Shown in pieces: positions 1-6,818 of a stretch of 22,832 bases of DNA. Numbering within the stretch: position 1 is the first letter of the stretch; every line of letters begins with the position of its first letter. The notes beneath the pieces are model-generated. The model was not told where the DNA came from. It ran no database searches and worked only from the letters and a program-made list of their open reading frames with translations. This stretch comes from Desulfobacula sp. (GTDB lineage: Bacteria > Desulfobacterota > Desulfobacteria > Desulfobacterales > Desulfobacteraceae): contig NZ_JAIOSW010000020.1 in assembly GCF_021107415.1 (NCBI RefSeq), positions 1 through 22,832 on the forward strand, given 5' to 3'. The position numbers and the translations under genes are program-made.

Positions 1-1820
1 ACCCCAGAAAACAATTATTCACCCTGGAAGATATCAATTCTTTTAAACGATATCAATTTCGTCTGGATAATGAACTTAAAAGAGGAAACCTGAATACTGG
101 TTTCAAGATATTTAATTTATATATGGCACGATCAAAGGAAAGGTTGGAATATATCTCTTTAATGATAAAAACCTGGGAAAAAGAGTTGGATTTCAATAAA
201 ACCGACTTCATGATCATTGACAATGATTTGCGCCAATGGAAACCCAATACCCAAACGCTATATTCTCTTTGGGAAAAAGAGTTGAAAAATCATATTATTT
301 CAATGATTCTGGATGATCAGGAAAAATCTTCGATCAAAGATAATCTTGACAGAATTTATTCAAACCGCCTTAAACGATTATTGCAAACCGATTCCAATGA
401 TATTTTTCAAGTTTTTATGAATACTATTACGGCAAGTTTTGATCCACATACTCAATTTTTTCCTCCCAGGGCTTCGGAGGATTTTGATATCCATATGAGT
501 TTATCTCTTGAAGGTATTGGAGCCGTACTCCAAACAGAGTATGAATATACCAAGGTTGTAAGATTAATTCCAAAAGGACCTGCTGATAAATCAAATTTAC
601 TCATGCCCGGTGATAAAATTGTTGGTGTGGGACAAGGGAAAAATGGAGAAATTAAAGATACAATGGGCCAGCGCATAGATCATGTTGTCAAACTGATCAG
701 GGGGCCTAAAAATACATTTGTACGACTGAAAATTATCCCTGCTAAAAAAAGCGATTCAACTAAGACAATTCAAATAAAAAGAGACAAGGTTAAATTAGAA
801 GAACAATCTGCTAAAAAAAGTATCATAACCATTGATCACAACAACAAAGCCTTGAAAATCGGTATTATTGAAATTCCCAATTTTTATATTGATTTTAATG
901 CCTATCACAAAGGGGAGAAAGACTATAAAAGCACAACAAAAGACGTTAAAAAATTACTATTTGAACTAAAAGAAGAGAACATTGATGGATTAATTATTGA
1001 TTTAAGGGATAATGGCGGCGGTTCCTTAAAAGAAGCAAGTCAACTGACCGGACTTTTTCTTAAATCAGGTCCGACGGTACAAATTAAAACAAAATACAGA
1101 ATCACACGATTATATGATGATGACCCAACCATTGAATATTCCGGCCCTCTTATCGTCTTAATCAATCGAATGAGTGCCTCGGCTTCCGAGATTTTTGCCG
1201 GAGCAATTAAAGATTATAATCGAGGCGTGATTGTCGGTACAAGAAGCTTTGGTAAAGGAACCGTTCAGGAATTGCAGCCACTTGGAAAAGGGAAACTTAA
1301 AATTACCAGTGCAAAATTTTATCGTGTGTCAGGAGAAAGCACTCAAAACCTTGGTGTTGTTCCGGATTTGAAATATCCGCAAATATATAAAATTGAAGAT
1401 ACGGGGGAAAGTTCTTTAGATGGCGCCCTGCCATGGGATACAACGGTCAGAACATCCTACAATTCTTATCGGAAACTGCAAGGCATTCATTCAAAAATTT
1501 TCGTGCAGTACCAAAAAAGATCTCTTAAAGATCCCGGTTTAAACTATCTTAATAAAAGAATCGAAATGATATCTAAACTGAATTCCCAAACTTCGATCTC
1601 ATTAAACCTGAATGCACGAAAATCAAGAAAAAAATATTATGAGCAATTAGAACTTGATATTGAAAATGACTATTTAAAAGCTATCGGAAAAGACCCAATA
1701 GAAAAATTTGATCAGGACGGAGCGAAAACAAGTGACTTCAAAAAAATTCTAATGAATCAAACCCATCTTGTAATGGCTGATTTTATTGATATTTCCAGTG
1801 ATTTTGGTTTTTTATGGTAA
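1..1820 (+). CDS. prc: C-terminal processing (tail-specific) protease, S41 family, 5' end missing
   Basis: Periplasmic serine protease of the Prc/Tsp type, a family that trims or degrades envelope proteins from their C-terminus. The frame is open to the left edge (first in-frame codon at base 3), so the gene starts outside the window; the ATG at 123 is internal. Counting from that ATG, a PDZ domain lies at about residues 120-205 (GIGAVL and MPGDKIVGV segments). The S41 peptidase core follows, with IDLRDNGGGSL substrate-pocket sequence and the catalytic Ser-Lys dyad: Ser353 in SASASEIFAGA and Lys378 in SFGKGTVQ. Their 25-residue spacing matches that of the E. coli Tsp dyad. The C-terminal part (after about residue 430) is Lys-rich and helical, as in long Prc proteins. 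The stop TAA is directly followed by the AsmA-like gene, so the two are probably co-transcribed. Family assignment is firm; the substrate is unknown. Confidence 0.93.
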   Translation, partial: PRKQLFTLEDINSFKRYQFRLDNELKRGNLNTGFKIFNLYMARSKERLEYISLMIKTWEKELDFNKTDFMIIDNDLRQWKPNTQTLYSLWEKELKNHIISMILDDQEKSSIKDNLDRIYSNRLKRLLQTDSNDIFQVFMNTITASFDPHTQFFPPRASEDFDIHMSLSLEGIGAVLQTEYEYTKVVRLIPKGPADKSNLLMPGDKIVGVGQGKNGEIKDTMGQRIDHVVKLIRGPKNTFVRLKIIPAKKSDSTKTIQIKRDKVKLEEQSAKKSIITIDHNNKALKIGIIEIPNFYIDFNAYHKGEKDYKSTTKDVKKLLFELKEENIDGLIIDLRDNGGGSLKEASQLTGLFLKSGPTVQIKTKYRITRLYDDDPTIEYSGPLIVLINRMSASASEIFAGAIKDYNRGVIVGTRSFGKGTVQELQPLGKGKLKITSAKFYRVSGESTQNLGVVPDLKYPQIYKIEDTGESSLDGALPWDTTVRTSYNSYRKLQGIHSKIFVQYQKRSLKDPGLNYLNKRIEMISKLNSQTSISLNLNARKSRKKYYEQLELDIENDYLKAIGKDPIEKFDQDGAKTSDFKKILMNQTHLVMADFIDISSDFGFLW

Positions 1821-1826
1821 TTGTTA

Positions 1827-3179
1827 ATGGCATCTTTTTTCAAAATAGGAATTAAAAGGTCTGTTTTTTATAGCATTGTCTTAATCCTTGTTCTATTATT
1901 ATCATCTCCTTTCATTATTAACCGGGTCATCAATACCTCTTATATAAAAAATAAAATATCTTCCTTTATATATCAAAAAACCGGTTTAAATATTGATTCT
2001 TCTAAATTTTGCTTTACCATAATTCCACAAGCAAGCATCACTATAAACAATTTTAATTTCATCCCTGATGATAGAATTAATATAAATATTGAATCTTTAA
2101 AATTAGATATTGATATTCAAAAACTTTTGAAAGGCAAAATAAATATAGATCAAATAACAATTGATCATCCCCAAATTAAAACCCAAATTAAAACCAGGGT
2201 TAGCACCGGCACTTTAAAAGAAAATCAAGCTGCATTACCAGGTGATTTTTCAGTTTCAAAATTTATCTCCAAATTAAGCCCGACCCTAAAAAAATTATTT
2301 GCTTTATTGCCCGAACACCAGAGATCCGTCGAGCTTAGGTTCAAAAATATAATATCCCAATATTTTAGACGATTGGATGGCTCGCTTTATCTGTCACGAA
2401 AAAAAAAAGAGATTATTTTAAACGCAACAATAAAAAATATAGCATTCAACCCATCAACATTATCTGACACCACATTTGAAAAATATCTTGATTTGGAATC
2501 CATTGAGCTTGATCAGCTAAAATGCATTATTAAGTTTAGTTCGGAAGGCAAAATAAACGGATACTGCAACTTCATTGCTCCAAAGCTTAAATCTAAAAGC
2601 AATCACATTCTTTTTGATTCAAATATCATTGAGTCGTCTTTTAAATTGTCTGATGCTTTTTATCAAATTGATATAAAACCCTTTAAACTCAATTATCCGG
2701 AAGGGTTGGTTGCGATTTACTTTAAAGATAATCAAATCCAAGAAAAAACAGAGATTCGATTTACCGGAACCAATATTCATATTGACCAGGCAAAAGAAAT
2801 GTCCTTATTGTTATTTAAGGATAATGAGATCACAAAAAACCTTTTTAACATTCTCCATAAAGGTATTGCACCCAAAGTCAATGTGTCTTTTCAAAGCAAA
2901 TCGCTTAAAGATCTTTTTGATGAGAATCATTTAACACTTATGGGAAATATTAAGAATGGTTCGGTAAAGATTCCCGAAACAAATTTGATTGCCTCACATG
3001 TATTCGGTGATGCCAATATACATAATGGTGTTCTTAATATAAATACGAACAATGCGATGATTCAAAGTTCAAAAATTGAAAGTGGTATTCTTTCAATCGC
3101 TCTTTTAAATTATGTAGACTTTCCGTTCCAAGGTGAGTTTTTACTGGATGTCGATCTTTCAATGATTCCGCAAGCGTAG
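1827..3179 (+). CDS. AsmA-like envelope protein, N-terminal part, ended by an in-frame TAG
   Basis: N-terminal portion of an AsmA/YhdP-like protein. This family is anchored in the inner membrane by one N-terminal helix and has a long beta-rich periplasmic body; members are implicated in phospholipid transport between membranes. Here a hydrophobic segment (about residues 12-32 from ATG 1827) is followed by repetitive beta-type sequence with the family-like patterns INIESLKLDIDIQKLLKGKI and IDQITIDHPQIK. ATG 1827 is preferred over TTG 1821; neither has a clear Shine-Dalgarno, so translation may be coupled to the upstream protease stop (1818-1820). The frame ends at a TAG (3177-3179), but the same frame stays open to 5096 and the family-like sequence continues straight across. 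This is therefore probably the first half of one ~1090-codon gene. A run of ten A's lies inside (2399-2408). Confidence 0.8.
   Translation: MASFFKIGIKRSVFYSIVLILVLLLSSPFIINRVINTSYIKNKISSFIYQKTGLNIDSSKFCFTIIPQASITINNFNFIPDDRININIESLKLDIDIQKLLKGKINIDQITIDHPQIKTQIKTRVSTGTLKENQAALPGDFSVSKFISKLSPTLKKLFALLPEHQRSVELRFKNIISQYFRRLDGSLYLSRKKKEIILNATIKNIAFNPSTLSDTTFEKYLDLESIELDQLKCIIKFSSEGKINGYCNFIAPKLKSKSNHILFDSNIIESSFKLSDAFYQIDIKPFKLNYPEGLVAIYFKDNQIQEKTEIRFTGTNIHIDQAKEMSLLLFKDNEITKNLFNILHKGIAPKVNVSFQSKSLKDLFDENHLTLMGNIKNGSVKIPETNLIASHVFGDANIHNGVLNINTNNAMIQSSKIESGILSIALLNYVDFPFQGEFLLDVDLSMIPQA
3177..3179 (+). other. In-frame amber codon inside the AsmA-like gene
   Basis: The TAG sits between ...SMIPQA and ISLLPDTLLSRELALVHGV in one continuous reading frame running from 1827 to 5096. 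The residues after the stop and before the first possible restart (GTG 3234) read like family sequence. There is no Shine-Dalgarno in front of GTG 3234. Explanations are a nonsense mutation (one base from TTG, TGG, CAG, AAG, GAG, TCG, TAC or TAT), amber readthrough including pyrrolysine, or a sequencing error. The window alone cannot choose. TAG is used as a normal stop by the DegP gene (12728-12730). Confidence 0.85.
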
Positions 3180-3233
3180 ATATCACTCTTACCTGACACT
3201 CTTCTATCCCGGGAATTAGCACTTGTTCATGGT

Positions 3234-5096
3234 GTGACCGGACGTACTAAAGCCAGATTGAATCTTTCATTGGAAACCAAGTCTAATGAGCTTAAAGTTA
3301 AAATTAATACAGATGATTTCTCTGTTACCGGCAAATATGACAGGATTCCCGGTGATATTTTCCTTAAAAATGTAAATTTCAACTATGAGCCGGACATAGT
3401 ATCTCTCAAACGCCTTAATGGGATTATTAACGGTAATACGATTTATGATCTTAATGCATTACTTGATTTTAAGAATGAAGAAACAATTAAAGTCCAATCA
3501 GGTGCTGCCATGATTTACCTGGATTCAATGATACCCTGGTTGATGTCCTATGAAAAAAGCAAAGCGTTTATTTCACCCATTAAAAAGGGAAGCGGCAAAA
3601 TCTATGTCACCTCAATTGATCTATCCGGGCCCATATTAAAACCAAATCTATGGAAATATGATTTAAAAGGTACTGGAGTCGAAATGGGTATTTCGACACA
3701 TTTGGATCAAAAACAAATAGAAAACATGTCCTGCCAATATCACATATCTGATGATCTTTTTAATTTGAAAAAAATTCATGTAAAAATAACTGATCTTTCG
3801 TGGATGGAACCTTTCATTGAAAAAAAATATCTTAATTGCATTTTAGTTCCATTTGATATGGAAAATGGCAATTTTCATATCAGTACAAAGAATTGTGTTT
3901 TCCACAGTGACCTTAAATTCACTACAGGACCGGAACTTTTTATTGACATGAAAGGTGAAACACTTTCGTCATTAGCCTTAAATTCAATAAAATTTCTTGA
4001 TAAGGGATTTTCAAAGGGCTCTATATCTTTCAATCACAACAAGGACAAACCCCTGTTTGATTTTAATGGAATTTTAGACACAACAACATTAAATAAAATT
4101 GTTATACCTGATACTTGCCTGGCTGAAAAGATTGATACCCTTTCTGAAAGACAACCCATAGTAATATATACGGATAAGGATTCTGCTTTAAATATCATCA
4201 CTAAGACCATAAATCTAAATTCACTTATTTCTCATTCCAAAGCATTCCCAACTGACAGCCGCCTGTTACCAAATAATCTCATCAATTTTAAAGCAGAAAA
4301 GCTTAAATACAAAAACCTGACCGTTACAAATATTGACAGTAGATTATCTTTTAAAAAGGATCATTCATATATCAGATTGAAAAAAGCCCATTTATGTGAC
4401 CTGGTAACAAGCGGGTATATCAATTTCAAAAATGATCTTGTTTATGCAAATTTTCCTATAGAGGCCAAGAACAAAGCCAATATTCAGGATCTATTGACCT
4501 GCCTTTTCCAGAAAAACGAATTTATGGATGGTCGTTATTCCTTGATATGCGATCTTGAGTCCAAAGACACCAAAATAAATTTTTTAAACAAATTCACGGG
4601 TTCATTAATATTTAACGCTGAAAAAGGGCGTATTTACAAATTAACTCTTCTATCAAGGATCCTTTCCGTTTTAAATGTTTCAAAAATTTTTAAAGGGAAT
4701 ATTCCAAATGTGACACAAAAAGGGTTTGCTTATAAATCTATTTCCATAGAAGCGGATATCAAGGATAGTATAATCTATCTTACCAAAGCAATAATTGATG
4801 GAAAAGACATGACACTAATATTTAGTGGGTGGATTGACCCAGTTAATGATAAAATAAATTTAACTTGTCTTGTTGCTCCTTTTAAAACTGTTGATCTTAT
4901 TATTGAATATATTCCAGTTATAAACACACTTCTTGGAGGGCGTCTGGTATCTATTCCGATAAAAGCGACCGGAAAACTCTCTGATCCGATTGTTATCCCT
5001 CTGCACCCTTCTGCGGTTGGCACAGGTCTTATAAATATGATGGCCACTATCTTAAAAACTCCTATCACATTATGGGATAAAATATATGGTGAATAA
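3234..5096 (+). CDS. AsmA-like envelope protein, C-terminal part
   Basis: Continuation, in the same frame, of the AsmA-like gene interrupted at 3177-3179. The sequence has the late AsmA-like C-terminal pattern: GSLIFNAEKGRIYKLTLLSR, then a conserved-looking tail of amphipathic strands with DLIIEYIPVINTLLGGRL and SIPIKATGKLSDPIVIPLHP, ending in a helical segment. This resembles the C-terminal region of large AsmA/DUF3971-type proteins, which is thought to face the outer membrane. The only start is a GTG at 3234 with no ribosome-binding site, and it would omit the membrane anchor. An independently translated product would therefore be cytoplasmic and probably useless. I read it as the second half of a single gene, functional only if the TAG is read through, otherwise a pseudogene part. 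Its stop overlaps the recX start (ATG 5086) by 11 bases. Confidence 0.75.
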   Translation: MTGRTKARLNLSLETKSNELKVKINTDDFSVTGKYDRIPGDIFLKNVNFNYEPDIVSLKRLNGIINGNTIYDLNALLDFKNEETIKVQSGAAMIYLDSMIPWLMSYEKSKAFISPIKKGSGKIYVTSIDLSGPILKPNLWKYDLKGTGVEMGISTHLDQKQIENMSCQYHISDDLFNLKKIHVKITDLSWMEPFIEKKYLNCILVPFDMENGNFHISTKNCVFHSDLKFTTGPELFIDMKGETLSSLALNSIKFLDKGFSKGSISFNHNKDKPLFDFNGILDTTTLNKIVIPDTCLAEKIDTLSERQPIVIYTDKDSALNIITKTINLNSLISHSKAFPTDSRLLPNNLINFKAEKLKYKNLTVTNIDSRLSFKKDHSYIRLKKAHLCDLVTSGYINFKNDLVYANFPIEAKNKANIQDLLTCLFQKNEFMDGRYSLICDLESKDTKINFLNKFTGSLIFNAEKGRIYKLTLLSRILSVLNVSKIFKGNIPNVTQKGFAYKSISIEADIKDSIIYLTKAIIDGKDMTLIFSGWIDPVNDKINLTCLVAPFKTVDLIIEYIPVINTLLGGRLVSIPIKATGKLSDPIVIPLHPSAVGTGLINMMATILKTPITLWDKIYGE

Positions 5097-5556
5097 TATT
5101 AAATCGATTAAATCGCCTTTGAATTTTGCCATAAAATACTTGTCCTACAAGCCAAGAACTATTCATGAAATGCAGAAATACATTAAAAAGAAAGGATTTA
5201 GTGAAGATATTATTGAAAAAGTGATTGCAACCTTATTGGAAAAAAATTATTTAAATGATAAGGATTTCGCAAGATTATTCATTGAAAGTAAAGTAAGAAA
5301 TAAACCCAAATCAAAATTTGCCCTTCAATATGAACTCAAGAAAAAAGGAATTAGCCCTTCAATCATTGATGCTATTTTAGAGCAATATAACGATCAGGCT
5401 CTTGCTTTAAAAGCAGTAACGCCTAAGATTAAGATGTGGAAAAATCTTGATGATGAAAAATTTAAAAAAAAGATGATGAATTATCTACGATACAGAGGGT
5501 TTAATTATGATATTTTCATATCAACGCTGAACCATTTTATAGAATCAAAAGATTAA
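5086..5556 (+). CDS. recX: RecX family regulatory protein
   Basis: RecX binds RecA filaments and modulates recombination and SOS activity in the cytoplasm. At 156 residues it is close to the usual length (E. coli RecX is 166). The family's three-helix repeats are visible: AIKYLSYKPRTIHEMQKYI, then the hallmark second repeat LLEKNYLNDKDFARLFIESK with KSKFALQYELKKKGIS, and a third repeat near MMNYLRYRGFNYDIF. The start codon lies inside the end of the AsmA-like gene (11-base overlap), so translation is probably coupled. recA is not in the window, so this is a recX detached from recA. The asparaginase-domain gene follows after 16 bases. Confidence 0.9.
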   Translation: MVNNIKSIKSPLNFAIKYLSYKPRTIHEMQKYIKKKGFSEDIIEKVIATLLEKNYLNDKDFARLFIESKVRNKPKSKFALQYELKKKGISPSIIDAILEQYNDQALALKAVTPKIKMWKNLDDEKFKKKMMNYLRYRGFNYDIFISTLNHFIESKD

Positions 5557-5572
5557 ATGAAAAAGGATTAAA

Positions 5573-6058
5573 ATGAAAATTAAATTTTTTGCTGTGGGCG
5601 GAACCATTGATAAGGTGTATTTTGATGCCTTAAGTAAATATGAAGTCGGGGAATCCAACATTAGCAATATTTTAAAAGATGCAAGGGTCAATTTTGACTA
5701 TGATGTCTCTTCCTTACTAAAAAAAGATTCTCTTGAAATGACAGATCAAGATCGGTTAATTGTTCAACAGGCTGTAAAAAATGAATCCAATGATAAAATT
5801 ATTATCACTCACGGCACAGATACCATGATTGAAACGGCACAGATACTGGGTAATGTTAAAAATAAGGTCATTGTTCTTACCGGCGCCATGGAGCCTGCAA
5901 AATTTAAATCAAGTGACGCTATTTTTAATTTAGGTTCTGCTGTTGCCGCAGTTCAAACATTGCCTCATGGTATATACCTTGCCATTAGTGGCAGAATTTT
6001 TACACCGGATAATGTTAAGAAAAATAGAACCTTAAAAGTATTTGAGAAAAAAATGTAA
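5573..6058 (+). CDS. Short asparaginase-domain protein
   Basis: This resembles the N-terminal domain of L-asparaginases, which hydrolyse asparagine to aspartate. It shows both active-site threonine motifs: AVGGTIDK near residue 10 (first catalytic Thr) and ITHGTDTM near residues 80-87 (second Thr plus Asp), then VLTGAMEPAKF. At 161 residues it is about half the length of AnsA/AnsB (roughly 330), because the C-terminal domain that completes the dimer interface is absent. The gene ends cleanly with TAA and I see no continuation of the domain downstream, so it looks like a stand-alone short form rather than a recent truncation. AAAAGGA gives a good ribosome-binding site 7 bases before ATG. Whether it is an asparaginase is uncertain; it could act on another amide or in binding only. 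Confidence 0.8.
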   Translation: MKIKFFAVGGTIDKVYFDALSKYEVGESNISNILKDARVNFDYDVSSLLKKDSLEMTDQDRLIVQQAVKNESNDKIIITHGTDTMIETAQILGNVKNKVIVLTGAMEPAKFKSSDAIFNLGSAVAAVQTLPHGIYLAISGRIFTPDNVKKNRTLKVFEKKM

Positions 6059-6065
6059 TAATTTT

Positions 6066-6103
6066 AGGAAAAAAAATACCTAGTTTTATAACATTTTTTT
6101 CCT
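6066..6103 (+). terminator. Possible weak terminator after the asparaginase-domain gene
   Basis: AGGAAAAAAA (from 6066) can pair with TTTTTTTCCT (ending 6103) across a long AT-rich loop, eight bases past the stop codon. The stem is mostly A-T and the loop is long, so this is only a weak candidate. Confidence 0.3.
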
Positions 6104-6205
6104 TTATTCCATCAAATGTCAAAAAAAACTATCGTTTTTGTCAATCAATTGACCCTGCCCATATAAAATTCTAAAATTAATTTTGATGTCTTGCTTTTAT
6201 CTGAT

Positions 6206-6214
6206 TGATATAAT
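6206..6214 (+). promoter_or_regulatory. Extended -10 promoter candidate upstream of the PilZ gene
   Basis: TGATATAAT gives a TGn motif plus a perfect TATAAT -10 box. No good -35 sits at 16-18 bp. It would start a leader of about 110 bases before ATG 6333. Confidence 0.35.
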
Positions 6215-6261
6215 AGGCTTTCCACAAAATATTTTACAAACGACTATTTGGACAGTTTGAA

Positions 6262-6277
6262 TGGCATATTTTGTGCA
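6262..6277 (+). promoter_or_regulatory. Sigma-54 (-24/-12) promoter for the PilZ gene
   Basis: TGGCATATTTTGTGCA matches the RpoN consensus TGGCAYR-N4-TTGCA well. The GG and GC doublets are exactly 10 bases apart. TGGCA is complete and the -12 element has one mismatch (GTGCA for TTGCA). The inferred start near 6289 leaves about 44 bases before the preferred ATG at 6333. No enhancer site was recognised. Confidence 0.55.
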
Positions 6278-6332
6278 TCCTCTATAAGCAAACTTAATAT
6301 TGAAATACATATGGCTAAAAGGGAAAATATTT

Positions 6333-6749
6333 ATGGTGGGTAGAAAAAGAACCGTTGAAAGACGAAAAAACAAACGATACAAAGCTGTTGAGGGAGCCTA
6401 TGCTGCCATAAGCCCTAATTCTCACAAATTAGGGCAAATCATTGATCTTAGCATGGGAGGACTTGCATTCAAATATATTGACACAAGTGGGGATGATACA
6501 GAAAACGAACAACTTCCGGAAGAAACGATCTTTTTAAGTAGTATGGGATACTATGTAGGTGATCTTCCTTTTAAAACCATTGCAGATTATGAAGAAACAA
6601 ATGCGCCCTCATTCAGCTCAATGAAGGTTAGAAAAAGACACGTGCAGTTTGCGGATTTAAGTTTTAAACAACTTTTTGATCTGGATTATTACCTTAGGAA
6701 CAATGTTTCTGAACCAGTGGAGAAACTTCCTCAACAATACAAAGCATAA
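6333..6749 (+). CDS. Small PilZ-domain protein (predicted c-di-GMP binder)
   Basis: PilZ domains bind cyclic di-GMP. Numbered from ATG 6333, the protein has the N-terminal RxxxR motif (Arg11-Arg15, RKNKR) and the DxSxxG motif (Asp38, Ser40, Gly43 in IDLSMGG), so both halves of the c-di-GMP site are present. The remainder is a single ~138-residue domain with no membrane segment, so it is probably a cytoplasmic single-domain adaptor. A longer frame begins at TTG 6300, but ATG 6333 has an AAAGGGA-type ribosome-binding site and lies sensibly downstream of the sigma-54 promoter at 6262. Sigma-54 control would fit motility or surface-behaviour genes, but the partner protein is unknown. It converges with the M16 peptidase gene, leaving 68 bases between stops. 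Confidence 0.85.
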   Translation: MVGRKRTVERRKNKRYKAVEGAYAAISPNSHKLGQIIDLSMGGLAFKYIDTSGDDTENEQLPEETIFLSSMGYYVGDLPFKTIADYEETNAPSFSSMKVRKRHVQFADLSFKQLFDLDYYLRNNVSEPVEKLPQQYKA

Positions 6750-6783
6750 TATAATTAATATAAAATAAAAATCTTTCCCTTTT

Positions 6784-6818
6784 GATTCTCTGATAAATTT
6801 AAAGGAGAGTCAGTCTTT
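6784..6818 (+). terminator. Probable terminator between convergent genes
   Basis: GATTCTC (6784-6790) pairs with GAGAGTC (6805-6811), a 7-bp stem with one wobble, followed shortly by TTTT on the plus strand. Read on the minus strand, the stem is followed by an AT-rich stretch. It may serve the PilZ gene on the plus strand. Confidence 0.35.

Noticed and set aside
3234..5096. Treating the second AsmA half as an independent gene from GTG 3234
   Set aside because: No ribosome-binding site, no membrane anchor or signal, and family-like sequence continues upstream of the GTG up to the TAG.
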